Positions 8,463 to 17,144 of a stretch of DNA of 64,000 nt are shown one piece after another; position 1 is the first letter of the stretch, and every line of letters starts with the position of its first letter. Both the position numbers and the translations under genes were made by a program. The notes below the pieces were generated by a model. The model was given only the letters and a program-made list of their open reading frames with translations, did no database searches and was not told the DNA's origin. The DNA is taken from contig NZ_AP025739.1 of the NCBI RefSeq assembly GCF_003574315.2, forward strand, positions 7,378,001 to 7,442,000, in the 5' to 3' direction. The stretch is from Capsulimonas corticalis (lineage in GTDB: Bacteria; Armatimonadota; Armatimonadia; Armatimonadales; Capsulimonadaceae).

Positions 8463-9059
8463 TTATTCGCAGATTAACTCGGCGGCGATATAGCGCCCTA
8501 AATGGCTGGAAACCGACTTCAGCGCCTGCAAATCGCCGTTGAGTCGCGACAGAGCGAGTCCGCCTTCGAGGGCGGAAATCATAATCCAGGCAACGCCATC
8601 GGCATCCGTCTCCGGTCGGAAGCGTCCAGCCGCGACACCTTTTCGAACGATGCTGGCGATTAAACAGCGCCAGTCGTCGAACGCCGCGCGCGTCTTCTCC
8701 TTCAGCCATGGATAAGCGTCGTCGGAGTCGAGAGCGGCGTTCATAAGCGGGCAGCCGCCGGCGATCAGAGAATCGTCAAAGAGCATCTCAAATGTGTCGA
8801 TGATGACGCGCAACTGGGCGGCGGCGTCCGGCTCCCGCGTTATGGCGGCAATCCAATACTCACGCATCATCTGCACGGAATACTCAAACGCCTGAATCGC
8901 CAGGTCTTCCTTGCTGCGAAAGTGATGGTAGACGCCGCCTTTTCGCAGCCCGGACGCCCGCATTAATTCCTCTAAAGTTGTCCCGGCGAATCCCAGTCGA
9001 TTAAAGATGGGAGCGATCGATTGAATAACCGCAAATTTCGTAACTTCGCCCTTTCGCAT
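8463..9059 (-). CDS. TetR-family transcriptional repressor
   Basis: 198 residues. The N-terminal helix-turn-helix (about 10-55) reads IAPIFNRLGFAGTTLEELMRASGLRKGGVYHHF in parts, typical for TetR. The rest is the helical ligand and dimer domain, of the type seen in regulators of efflux or detoxification genes. A GGAGTTCC ribosome site precedes the ATG. An operator (9074-9093) lies upstream of its own gene and a second copy lies before the next gene, so it likely represses itself and the membrane protein gene. Confidence 0.92.
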   Translation of the reverse strand: MRKGEVTKFAVIQSIAPIFNRLGFAGTTLEELMRASGLRKGGVYHHFRSKEDLAIQAFEYSVQMMREYWIAAITREPDAAAQLRVIIDTFEMLFDDSLIAGGCPLMNAALDSDDAYPWLKEKTRAAFDDWRCLIASIVRKGVAAGRFRPETDADGVAWIMISALEGGLALSRLNGDLQALKSVSSHLGRYIAAELICE

Positions 9060-9073
9060 CGGAACTCCTTAAA

Positions 9074-9093
9074 AACAGACCATTCGGTCTGTT
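9074..9093. promoter_or_regulatory. TetR-type operator 2 (autoregulatory)
   Basis: AACAGACC-N4-GGTCTGTT, a perfect 8-bp inverted repeat 14 bp upstream of the tetR-like start. It shares both half-sites with operator 1. Confidence 0.88.
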
Positions 9094-9143
9094 ATTACTA
9101 TTATAGCCAGATATTGCGCAAAATACAAGAACGATTTTGTGGG

Positions 9144-9173
9144 TTGACACTCATAATCCATCCCGGATATAAT
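9144..9173 (+). promoter_or_regulatory. Sigma70-type promoter of the ATP-grasp operon
   Basis: TTGACA (9144-9149), an 18-bp spacer and TATAAT (9168-9173). The expected start near 9180 leaves a leader of about 70 bases before the ATG at 9250. Confidence 0.85.
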
Positions 9174-9249
9174 AATGACACCCCGCAACGGCGCGCGGCC
9201 AGTTCAGGCCCTGATGGTTGGGGTCCTGTTAAGGAGCACGCCGAACCTC

Positions 9250-10827
9250 ATGTCACTATTCGACAACTACGCCCTCGATAAATTTTACGACGAGATGTTC
9301 TCTTCTCCCGGCGAACCCAGGCCGCATTACCGCAGTCTGCACGCCGCGCTTTCTCATCTGAGCCCGCAAGAGTTCAAGAAGCGCGCGTTGATGGCGGAAG
9401 CGTCCATGGTCAATCAGGGCATCACGTTCACGGTGTATGGAGACGACCTGGGTCTGGAAAAGACCATGCCGGTTGATCTTGTGCCGCGGATCATGACGCA
9501 TGACGAATGGGAGCGGATCGAGCGCGGGTTGATCCAGCGCATCCAGGCGCTGAACCTCTTCCTGCACGACATCTATCACGACCAAAATATCCTGAACGAC
9601 GGCGTGGTGCCGCGCGATCTGATCGTCAACGCCAAGCACTTCCGGCGTGAGTTCCTCGGCGCGAAGGTGCCGCGCGACATCTATGTCCAGATCTGCGGAA
9701 CGGATCTGGTGCGTAACGACAGCGGCGATTACTACGTGCTTGAGGACAATCTGCGCTCGCCCTCCGGCGTGTCCTACGTTCTTCAAAACCGGATGCTGAT
9801 GGCGCGCACGTTCCCGCAGCTGTTCCGTGAAAACCGCGTGATGGCGGTGGACCACTACTGCTCTCAGCTCCTGACCAATCTTCGCTACATCTCCCCACGC
9901 CAAATCGACGATCCCGTCGTGGTGCTGCTGACGCCCGGCGAGTTTAACTCAGCCTATTTCGAACACGCATTTCTGGCGCAGCAGATGGGCATCGATCTTG
10001 TCCAGGGCTCCGACCTCTATGTCGAGCAGAACATCGTTTGGATGCGGACGACGCGCGGACCGCAGCGCGTGGATGTTGTTTACCGGCGCATTGACGACGA
10101 CTTCCTGGATCCCCTCACCTTCCGCAAGGATTCTTCGCTCGGCGTGCCGGGCCTGGTCAACGCTTACCGCGCGGGCAATGTCGCGCTGGCGAACGCCGTC
10201 GGCACCGGGATCGCGGACGATAAGGTCATCTATGCGTATGTGCCGGCGATGATCAAGTACTATCTCGATCAGGACGCCCTGCTGCCCAATGTCCCGACGT
10301 ATCTGTCATGCGAGGACGCTCAGCGCGATCATATCTTGCAGAACCTGGACAAGCTGGTCGTCAAGAGCGCGAACGAGGCCGGCGGTTACGGCATGCTGAT
10401 GGGGCCGCAGTCCACCAAGGAAGAACAGAACGAATTCGCGGAGAAGATCAAAAGCGATCCGCGCAACTTCATCGCGCAGCCGCTGGTGGAGATCTCCCGC
10501 GCGCCGTCGTTTGTCGGCGACACCGATAAGTTTGAGGGACGCCATATCGACCTACGCCCCTATATCCTGGTCGGCGAGTCGATTTCGATCATCCCCGGCG
10601 GCCTGACCCGGGTGGCGCTGACGCGCGGCTCATATGTCGTCAACTCGTCCCAGGGCGGCGGCTCGAAAGACACCTGGGTGCTGGCCAAGCCGATCGCGCA
10701 GTCCCAGTCGATGGGGAACATGTCGCAGTCGCAGACTCTCGGCGGAATGACCCGCTCCCAGCCCTCGATGCGCCAGCCACAGAACGGCGCCAATGTCATG
10801 ACGCAGACGCAGACCGCGCAGGAATAG
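9250..10827 (+). CDS. Circularly permuted ATP-grasp protein (type 2)
   Basis: 525 residues from the ATG at 9250, which gives the family-typical start (MSLFDNYALDKFYDEMF); a longer frame from 9175 lacks support, though the AAGGAG upstream is rather far (13 bases). Motifs such as YVLEDNLRSPSGVSYVLQNR and VVKSANEAGGYGMLMGP match the DUF404/DUF407 ATP-grasp proteins, which are thought to make peptide bonds in unknown small products. After the usual end (GGGSKDTWVL) there is an unusual 40-residue Gln/Ser/Met-rich tail. The alpha-E gene follows after 7 bp, the usual partner. Confidence 0.9.
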   Translation: MSLFDNYALDKFYDEMFSSPGEPRPHYRSLHAALSHLSPQEFKKRALMAEASMVNQGITFTVYGDDLGLEKTMPVDLVPRIMTHDEWERIERGLIQRIQALNLFLHDIYHDQNILNDGVVPRDLIVNAKHFRREFLGAKVPRDIYVQICGTDLVRNDSGDYYVLEDNLRSPSGVSYVLQNRMLMARTFPQLFRENRVMAVDHYCSQLLTNLRYISPRQIDDPVVVLLTPGEFNSAYFEHAFLAQQMGIDLVQGSDLYVEQNIVWMRTTRGPQRVDVVYRRIDDDFLDPLTFRKDSSLGVPGLVNAYRAGNVALANAVGTGIADDKVIYAYVPAMIKYYLDQDALLPNVPTYLSCEDAQRDHILQNLDKLVVKSANEAGGYGMLMGPQSTKEEQNEFAEKIKSDPRNFIAQPLVEISRAPSFVGDTDKFEGRHIDLRPYILVGESISIIPGGLTRVALTRGSYVVNSSQGGGSKDTWVLAKPIAQSQSMGNMSQSQTLGGMTRSQPSMRQPQNGANVMTQTQTAQE

Positions 10828-10834
10828 GAGCCGT

Positions 10835-11806
10835 ATGCTATCTCGTGAAGCCGACTCGATGTTCTGGATCGGGCGCTATGTGGAGCGCGCCGACGCCACC
10901 GCTCGTATCGTCGATGTCCAATACCACTCGGAGCTGGAAGGCGCCTTTCCCTACGCCCAGGAGGGCGACGACCCGCAGCGCGCCCTCTGGAGCTCCATTC
11001 TCGCCATCACCGGTGATGACGAGAAGTTCGCCGCCCAGTACGAAGACAACCACATCGAGCGCAATGTTCTGGATTACTTTGCATTTCGCCTGACCAACCC
11101 CAACTCGATCACCTCATGCGTCAGCCGCGCGCGCGAAAACGCGCGCCGAGTCCGTGAGATGATCTCTTCGGAGATGTACGAAGCGCTCAATATCTTCTAT
11201 CTCGAAGTAACGCGCTGGAATGTGGACAAGATCCTCGACGCGTCGCCGCACGGCTTCTTCAGTCAGGTCAAGAACTCCTCGCATCTCTTTCAAGGCATCA
11301 CCGACCGCACGATGCCCAACGACGAACCCCGCGCCTTTCTGGAGTGCGGGCTCTATCTGGAGCGCGCGGAAAAGACTGCCCGGATCCTCGATGTCAAATA
11401 CCATCTGCTGCAGCGCGGCCAGGCGGAGCTGAACAGCCCCCTGGATCAGCATCAGTGGACGGCCGTGCTCAAGAGCGTCGGCGCCTTCGAAGCATTCCGC
11501 AAGGCGCACCGCCTGGGGATCTCACCGGCGCAGGTCGTCTCGTTCCTGGTGCTGAACCCCAACTTCCCATCGTCCATGTGCTACGCGATCGACCGCGCCG
11601 AGCGCGCGCTGCGCAGCATCAGCGGGTCGAAAGGCCGAATCCCGACCAACCGCGCCGAGCGCCTGATCGGCCGGCTGCACTCCGACCTCGCCTTCCTGAC
11701 GACGGAGGAGATTCTGGACGTGGGACTGCATGACTTCCTGGAGGAAGTCCAAAGCCGCTGCAACGAGATCGGCATCGCCATCTCGGAGGCGTATCTGCGC
11801 TATTGA
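10835..11806 (+). CDS. Alpha-E domain protein (DUF403)
   Basis: 323 residues, all-helical. It begins MLSREADSMFWIGRYVERAD, the standard opening of the alpha-E family. It is preceded by AGGAG and lies 7 bp after the ATP-grasp gene. In many bacteria this pair is joined by a transglutaminase-like protease and a proteasome-like Ntn-hydrolase (Anbu); neither is here, and a terminator follows directly. The biochemical role of the pair is not known with certainty. Confidence 0.92.
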   Translation: MLSREADSMFWIGRYVERADATARIVDVQYHSELEGAFPYAQEGDDPQRALWSSILAITGDDEKFAAQYEDNHIERNVLDYFAFRLTNPNSITSCVSRARENARRVREMISSEMYEALNIFYLEVTRWNVDKILDASPHGFFSQVKNSSHLFQGITDRTMPNDEPRAFLECGLYLERAEKTARILDVKYHLLQRGQAELNSPLDQHQWTAVLKSVGAFEAFRKAHRLGISPAQVVSFLVLNPNFPSSMCYAIDRAERALRSISGSKGRIPTNRAERLIGRLHSDLAFLTTEEILDVGLHDFLEEVQSRCNEIGIAISEAYLRY

Positions 11807-11817
11807 CCCAAACGACA

Positions 11818-11850
11818 AAACAGCCCTCGCCGCAAAGGCGAGGGCTGTTT
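11818..11850 (+). terminator. Intrinsic terminator of the ATP-grasp operon
   Basis: A perfect 14-bp stem (11818-11831 with 11837-11850), GC-rich in the middle and flanked by A and T runs. It can also serve the STAS gene on the other strand. Confidence 0.9.
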
Positions 11851-11871
11851 CTGAAATCGCTTCGGAAATAT

Positions 11872-12246
11872 TCAGTGCGCGGGCGCAACGACCGGCGCGG
11901 CTTCCGCGGCGCCCCGCGGGCGTCGCTGCGATCGGTCGCGAACCGTGAAGAGATGGTGGAAGCCCACCAGGTTCAAAATGCGGCCAACCGACGGCTGACA
12001 ACCAATGATCGCAATCTCACCACCGATGTGCTGGAGCGTTTTGTGAGTGCGCATCACGGCGGCGAGGCCGCTGCTGTCCATATAGGCGGTATGCGAGAGG
12101 TTCAGCACCAAATGGCGCCGGCCCTGCGACGCCAATGCGCTCAGGTGCTTTTCGAGCACCGGCGCGGTGGCGATATCGATATCTCCGCGGGTTGTAATGA
12201 TCGTGCTTTCACAGGTGTGAAGCGTACGCAAGCGTAAATCAGACAT
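11872..12246 (-). CDS. STAS-domain anti-sigma factor antagonist
   Basis: 124 residues from the ATG at 12246, which has AAGGA seven bases upstream. The frame continues upstream but has no support there. The motif AYMDSSGLAAVMRTHKTL holds the Ser that is phosphorylated in SpoIIAA-type antagonists. Such proteins bind an anti-sigma kinase and free a sigma factor. An Ala/Pro-rich tail of about 20 residues ends the protein. No kinase or sigma gene is adjacent, so the partner is elsewhere. Confidence 0.9.
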   Translation of the reverse strand: MSDLRLRTLHTCESTIITTRGDIDIATAPVLEKHLSALASQGRRHLVLNLSHTAYMDSSGLAAVMRTHKTLQHIGGEIAIIGCQPSVGRILNLVGFHHLFTVRDRSQRRPRGAAEAAPVVAPAH

Positions 12247-12319
12247 GGTCTGGTCCTTCTTTCGAAAAAGACAAGTCGACCAGGTAAGGGCCACGCTGCC
12301 CCAGCCTCGGACACGGGGT

Positions 12320-12348
12320 ATTATATCATAGGCCGCGCACTCTGTCAA
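12320..12348 (-). promoter_or_regulatory. Consensus promoter of the STAS gene
   Basis: On the minus strand: TTGACA (12343-12348), a 17-bp spacer and TATAAT (12320-12325), a full match to the sigma70 consensus. The leader would be about 67 bases. Confidence 0.9.
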
Positions 12349-12386
12349 ACGCAAACATTTTCCATGTCGATCGATACTGGACGAAC

Positions 12387-12416
12387 TTGACAAACCCGAC
12401 GAGCGCGGCGTAAGAT
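12387..12416 (+). promoter_or_regulatory. Promoter of the SPOR gene
   Basis: TTGACA (12387-12392), an 18-bp spacer and TAAGAT (12411-12416), 20 bp before the TTG start. Confidence 0.72.
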
Positions 12417-12436
12417 ATTGCGGAGGTACGCATTCC

Positions 12437-13219
12437 TTGGCCAATTCGGGATCTAATAGCGCACTAAAATTTACCGGGATCGCCGTCGTGGTCATCGCGG
12501 GCAGCGCCCTCGCGGGGTATTTCCTCGCTGGCGGCGCCCACTCGCCCGCATCCGCTCCCGCGACCCAGGTCACCACCACCGACACCTCCGGCGGAGCGCC
12601 GCCGCCAGCCGCGTCGGACAGCGACGCCACGGCCCGCCCGGCTGCGCCGCGCGATCGCAGCGACGATTATACCGCTCCCGGCGCGCCGACGATTCGCATC
12701 CACGAAGAACCGACGCCCACTCTCAAGCGCCCGAAGCCAACCGACACGCCGAAGCCCGACCCGGAAGCGTCACAAGAAGACGCCCCGAAACCAGCGCCGG
12801 ACCCGGCGGCGGCCACGAGCCCCGACCCGAACGCTTCCCCGAACTTAACGGCGCCGACGCCCTCCACGGATCCCCCCGCGACGCCGGCCGCCCCCGGTCC
12901 CGGCGATGCGGATTATGAAAAGACGCCCACTCCCGCCGCCGGCGGCGACAGCGAAGCGTCCCAGCAAGCCGACGTCACCCCACGCGGCCCAATCTACCGT
13001 GTCCAGGCCGGCACCTTCGACCAGGCCCGCAACGCCCACATGCTCGCCGACGTCCTCCGCGACCGAGGCTACACCACCAGCACCGTCGCGGAAAAGCGCA
13101 GTGATAAGACGGTCTACCACGTGCAGACCGGCGCCTATCGCAACAAAGCGACGGCGAAGCAATCGGCGCTGGATTTACAGAAAATGGGATACCCGGCGTA
13201 CGTGGCGGGCGGCGGGTAG
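12437..13219 (+). CDS. SPOR-domain membrane protein
   Basis: 260 residues, starting at TTG with GGAGGT nine bases upstream. One membrane helix (about 11-32) is followed by a long Pro/Ala/Thr/Asp-rich linker (about 35-185). The C-terminal SPOR domain (about 185-258) has two repeats of the RVQAGTFDQARNA / HVQTGAYRNKATA type. SPOR domains bind glycan strands lacking stem peptides at division sites, so it probably acts in cell-wall constriction at the periplasmic face. Palindromic element copy 2 follows the gene. Confidence 0.9.
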   Translation: MANSGSNSALKFTGIAVVVIAGSALAGYFLAGGAHSPASAPATQVTTTDTSGGAPPPAASDSDATARPAAPRDRSDDYTAPGAPTIRIHEEPTPTLKRPKPTDTPKPDPEASQEDAPKPAPDPAAATSPDPNASPNLTAPTPSTDPPATPAAPGPGDADYEKTPTPAAGGDSEASQQADVTPRGPIYRVQAGTFDQARNAHMLADVLRDRGYTTSTVAEKRSDKTVYHVQTGAYRNKATAKQSALDLQKMGYPAYVAGGG

Positions 13220-13572
13220 GAGTAACCCTCCGACAGGGCAAATCGCCCGTGGCAAATCGCCCATGGCCCCCCCGGCGCTTCGCGGCGCCTCCTTGGCAAA
13301 CCCACCCCCGGCCTTCGGCCGACCCCTCCCGCCGACGGGAAGGGTTTGTAAGATGGCCTCTTACGAAAAGTGTTTGCGTTAACACGCTCTGAAATAACCC
13401 TTCCCGTCGGCGGGAGGGGTCGGCCGAAGGCCGGGGGTGGGTTTGCCAGGGAGGGGTGGCGCGAAGGCCGGGGGTAGGTAGGACTTGGAGCGTGCGAAGC
13501 GCCGGGGTGGGTTTGCCACGGGCGATTTGCCGCGGGTGGCGCGAAGCGTCGGAGTAGGATGGCGCCGGGCGA
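13220..13572. other. Gene-free stretch with nested palindrome arms
   Basis: This 353-bp gap between convergent genes holds element copy 2 (13296-13446) and outer pieces of its arms. Left pieces near 13240-13270 (AAATCGCCCGTGGC) pair with right pieces near 13514-13530 (GCCACGGGCGATTT). Further degraded arm copies fill 13447-13560. No gene is visible. Confidence 0.75.
13296..13446 (-). repeat. 151-bp palindromic element, copy 2 (inverted)
   Basis: Arms 13296-13346 and 13396-13446 match each other almost base for base, including the small hairpin CGGCC-TTC-GGCCG. The 49-bp core is in the opposite orientation to copies 1 and 3 and differs from them at several bases (TTAACGCAAACACTTTTCG on the minus strand). 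It lies between convergent genes. Confidence 0.9.
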
Positions 13573-14472
13573 TCATCCCTTACTTCGCGGGTCCAGCGCG
13601 TCCCTCAGCGCATCTCCAATAAAGTTCAAACTCAATACCGTCAGCGACAAGCATAGCGCGGGGTAGATGATCAGCGCCGGATGGGAGCGTCCGTAGCCCG
13701 ACGACCAGGCGCCGCTGATCATCGATCCCCAGCTCGGCATTGGCGATTGGACGCCGATGCCCAGGAACGAAAGCGTCGATTCGGCGATGATGACGCCAGC
13801 GATGTCGATGGCGCTCGCCACCACGACGGCGGAGAGTAGGTTCGGCAGGATATGGCGCAGGATGATCTGGCGATCGGTGAGGCCGATGGCGCGGGACGCT
13901 TCGATGAATTCGCGTCCGCGCAGGGAGATCGCCTGGGCGCGGACGAGGCGCGCGAGGCCCGGCCAGCCGGTGACGCCGAGGGCTAGGAAGATGTTGCCGA
14001 GGCTCGGACCGCTCACGGCCATGATTAGCATCGCCAGAAGAATATCCGGGAAGGCGAACATGATGTCCGTGAAGCGCATCAACCACGTGTCCGTCCAGCG
14101 GCCATAATATCCGGCGATCAGGCCGACCAATCCTCCTACGAAGACAACGATCACTTCCACGCCAATTCCCACATACAACGAGATGCGCGCGCCGACGCAC
14201 AATCGCGTCAGCGTGTCGTAACCGCTGTCGTCAGTGCCCAGCCAGTGCTGGGCGGACGAGCCGGCGCTGTAATCTTCCGTCGGGCGATAGTAGGTGTAGT
14301 GCGAGACCAGGGGATAGAACAGCGCCATCAGCGCGAGAAACGTGAGCCAGACCACGCCGGCGAGGGCGAGCGGGTGGCGGCGGATCGAACGCCATGCGGC
14401 CTGCGCGGGGTGAATGACGGGCGCGCCGGGACGCGGGAGTTCCTGCGCGTTGGCGATGGCGGGGGTAGTCAT
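13573..14472 (-). CDS. Oligopeptide/dipeptide ABC importer permease, DppC/OppC type
   Basis: 299 residues with about six membrane helices. It has the OppC-type N-terminal region (WRSIRRHPLALAG), HWLGTDDSGYDTLTRLCVGARISL, and the EAA coupling loop EASRAIGLTDRQIILRHILPN. It pairs with the DppB-type permease encoded just upstream (5-bp gap). The usual ATPases (DppD/DppF) are missing: the gene is followed by the palindromic element. It should import peptides or a similar nickel/sugar-type substrate. Confidence 0.93.
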   Translation of the reverse strand: MTTPAIANAQELPRPGAPVIHPAQAAWRSIRRHPLALAGVVWLTFLALMALFYPLVSHYTYYRPTEDYSAGSSAQHWLGTDDSGYDTLTRLCVGARISLYVGIGVEVIVVFVGGLVGLIAGYYGRWTDTWLMRFTDIMFAFPDILLAMLIMAVSGPSLGNIFLALGVTGWPGLARLVRAQAISLRGREFIEASRAIGLTDRQIILRHILPNLLSAVVVASAIDIAGVIIAESTLSFLGIGVQSPMPSWGSMISGAWSSGYGRSHPALIIYPALCLSLTVLSLNFIGDALRDALDPRSKG

Positions 14473-14477
14473 TGGGG

Positions 14478-15401
14478 TTACCCCGTCACTTTCACGCGCG
14501 GATCGAGCAGCGCATAAAGAACGTCGACGACGAGGTTGACCGTGACGAAGACCACGGCGAGCAGCAGGATCGTGCCCTGAATCAGCGTATAGTCACGCGT
14601 CGTCAGCGAGATGATCGACGCGCCGCCGACGCCCGGAACGGTGAATGTCGTTTCGACCACGAACGATCCGGAGAGCAAATATCCGAAGGAGGTCCCCGCC
14701 GCCGTCAGCACCGGCAGAAATGCATTCTTGAGCGCATAGCGCGTGAGGATTTTAAAAGGCGGAATGCCGGAGGCGCGGGCGGTGCGGATGTAGTCCTGCT
14801 GGAGCGTTTCCAGCATCGACGAGCGCGTCATGCGCGCGATCAAAGCGGCGGGACGCGCGGCGAGCACCAGCGCCGGCAGCACGAGGTTTTCCGGGTCGCC
14901 CCACCCCGCCACCGGCAGCCAGCCGAGACGAAGGGCGAAGATCAGAATCAGGACCGGGGCCAGCACGAAATTCGGCAGTGAGACGCCGATCAGCACCGAG
15001 CTCATCAGCACGCGGTCCAGGAGTTTGTTGGGTTTGAGCGCGGCGGCCACGCCCGACGGCACGCCGGCGATCAGCGCGAGCAGCAGCGCGGTGACCGCAA
15101 GCAGGGCCGTCGGCGGCAGGCCGCGCTTCAGAAAATCGGTGATCCGTTCGCCGGTAAAGTAGGAGCGGCCGAGGTCGCCGTGCAGAGCGCTCCAGAGATA
15201 GCGCTCGTAACGCACGGGGATCGGGACATCCAGGCCAAACTGATGCCGGATGCGCGCGAGCGTCGCCGGATCGGCGTGCTGCCCGGCGGCCAGCGCCGCC
15301 GGGTCGCCGGGAGAGAGCGCGGCGATGAAGAAGGTGATGGTGCAGATCGCCCATACCGACACCACCGCGAGGATGAGACGCTGAAGTAAAAATCGAGCCA
15401 T
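14478..15401 (-). CDS. Oligopeptide/dipeptide ABC importer permease, DppB/OppB type
   Basis: 307 residues with six membrane helices. It begins MARFLLQRLILAVVSVWAI and carries the OppB motifs LSPGDPA, RHQFGLDVPIPVRYERYL, GDLGRSY and the EAA loop YIRTARASGIPPFKILTRYALKN. It is the second gene of an SBP-DppB-DppC operon, 8 bp after the binding-protein gene. No clear ribosome site is seen, so translation may be coupled to the gene before it. Confidence 0.94.
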   Translation of the reverse strand: MARFLLQRLILAVVSVWAICTITFFIAALSPGDPAALAAGQHADPATLARIRHQFGLDVPIPVRYERYLWSALHGDLGRSYFTGERITDFLKRGLPPTALLAVTALLLALIAGVPSGVAAALKPNKLLDRVLMSSVLIGVSLPNFVLAPVLILIFALRLGWLPVAGWGDPENLVLPALVLAARPAALIARMTRSSMLETLQQDYIRTARASGIPPFKILTRYALKNAFLPVLTAAGTSFGYLLSGSFVVETTFTVPGVGGASIISLTTRDYTLIQGTILLLAVVFVTVNLVVDVLYALLDPRVKVTG

Positions 15402-15409
15402 GGGGAATT

Positions 15410-17017
15410 TTACTTTGCGAGCGTCAAATTTTTATACGGCAGGTGCCCCATCAGTCCGTCGTCGATATTTTTCACGTACGGCTTCACCAGCTCGATATCC
15501 TTTTGATAGTAAAGCGGGATCATCGGCACATCGTCCGCAACGATCCGCGCCGCCTGGCGGTAAAGCGCGTTGCGCTCCGGACCGTCGGGCATCGAGTCGG
15601 CTTTATCGCACAGCGCGTCGTAGGTCGGGTTCGAATATCCGGTATGGTTTTCGGAGCCGTGGGTCGTCAGCAGCACTGTATAGTAATCCTGCGGATCCAG
15701 ATAGTCAGCCGCCCAGCGAATGTGGTAGCTGTCGAGCTGGTTCTTATGCTCCAGGTCCAGCAGCACCGTCCACTGCGTGCGCTTGCCCTGGACATCAATG
15801 CCCAGGTTATCCTTCCACATGCCCCGCAGCAGATCCACAGTCTTGTCCAGATCGGGATAAGATTCGCGGTAGGCGATGGTGATCGCCGGAAAGCCTTTGC
15901 CGCCGGGATAGCCCGCCGCCGCCAGCAGCTCGCGCGCCTTGGCGGGATCGTACGGAATGCCCTTGAACGACGGATCGGCGCCGGGAATGCCGGCGGCCAA
16001 AATATCCTCGGCCACATCCAGATTGTCGCGCAGGACGACGTGCCGGATCTTCTGCTTGTCCGTGGCGTACGCCAGCGCCTGCCGCACCCGGACATCTTTG
16101 AACGGCGCAAACGTTCCCTGATTGAGACCGATATAGTATGTCGCCGCGCGCGGCCAGAACTTGACCTGATCCTTGATGGCGGCGTTGGAGGAGTCGGAAT
16201 CGAGGTCGCCCTTCTGCTCGTCCACGATGTCGATCTTGCCGCTCAGATACAGCGAGTGGCGAGTCGCGGCGTCGATCACGATCAGGCGCTCCTGACCGGC
16301 GATCTTCGGCGCGCCGCCCCAATATCCCGGATTCGCGGTAAGCGTCACCTTGGAATCCGGCGCGTAGCTCGTCAAACGAAACGGCCCGGTGCCAGCGCCC
16401 GCCGCAAGTCCCGCGTCCGTCAGCCCGGCGTCCTCTTTTGCTTCGGCTTTGGAGAGGATATAACCGGTCGGATAGGTCAGGGTATAGATCCAGTACGTCT
16501 TCGGCTTTTTGATCGTGATCGCGACCGTCAGCGGATCGATGACTTTGACGCCCGTCAGCTCCGTCGCTTTGCCGGCGAACAGCTCATCCGAGCCGACAAT
16601 ATCGCCGAGGTACGTGAGGGAGACGGGGGAATCGAGCTTATGGCTGAAGGCGCGCTTGAAGGAGTAGTATACGTCCTGCGCGGTCATCGGGTTGCCGTCC
16701 TGAAACTTGACGCCGTCCCGCAGATGGAAGGTGTAGGTCCGTCCGTCCTTGCTGACATCCCAGCTCTTCGCGAGCGCCCCCGTGACCTTGTTCTCGGGAG
16801 TCCATTGCACCAAGCCCTCGGAGACCTGCTGGAGCATATCGATCGTGGTGCCGTCCTCCACCATGATCGGGTCAAACGTTGTCGGGCTTGCGGTCATCGC
16901 AATGTGAAAGATGTTGTCGGAGGGAGCTTTTTCGGCGCCGTCTTTATGGCCGCAGCCGGCAAAGACAGCGAGACTGGGAAGCAGCGCGAGAGCGGCGAGG
17001 CGAGGACGCGAAATCAA
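15410..17017 (-). CDS. Peptide-type ABC importer substrate-binding lipoprotein (SBP_bac_5)
   Basis: 535 residues from a TTG at 17017, chosen because AGGAG lies eight bases before it and the signal peptide then starts properly. The lipobox (AVFAGC) gives a lipid-anchored Cys. Family 5 motifs follow: TFDPIMVEDGTT, LAKSWDVSKDGRTYTFHLRDGVKFQDG, and the closing LYRQAARIVADDVPMIPLYY. It captures peptides or related solutes and delivers them to the two permeases encoded after it. First gene of the operon. Confidence 0.92.
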   Translation of the reverse strand: MISRPRLAALALLPSLAVFAGCGHKDGAEKAPSDNIFHIAMTASPTTFDPIMVEDGTTIDMLQQVSEGLVQWTPENKVTGALAKSWDVSKDGRTYTFHLRDGVKFQDGNPMTAQDVYYSFKRAFSHKLDSPVSLTYLGDIVGSDELFAGKATELTGVKVIDPLTVAITIKKPKTYWIYTLTYPTGYILSKAEAKEDAGLTDAGLAAGAGTGPFRLTSYAPDSKVTLTANPGYWGGAPKIAGQERLIVIDAATRHSLYLSGKIDIVDEQKGDLDSDSSNAAIKDQVKFWPRAATYYIGLNQGTFAPFKDVRVRQALAYATDKQKIRHVVLRDNLDVAEDILAAGIPGADPSFKGIPYDPAKARELLAAAGYPGGKGFPAITIAYRESYPDLDKTVDLLRGMWKDNLGIDVQGKRTQWTVLLDLEHKNQLDSYHIRWAADYLDPQDYYTVLLTTHGSENHTGYSNPTYDALCDKADSMPDGPERNALYRQAARIVADDVPMIPLYYQKDIELVKPYVKNIDDGLMGHLPYKNLTLAK

Positions 17018-17144
17018 AGGCGTGTCTCCTGGTTTGGGGAACAGATGATGCCAAATTATACCATAACACTCAGACAAATGGCCCGCAGGCGGCTGCCTGC
17101 GGACCGGGATTGTCGCCCCCATTGCCTGACAACGGGGTACGGGT

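Noticed and set aside
11872-12630. A 252-residue frame for the STAS gene
   Set aside because: The extra N-terminus overlaps the consensus promoter and the divergent SPOR gene. The internal ATG at 12246 has a good ribosome site and gives a normal STAS length.
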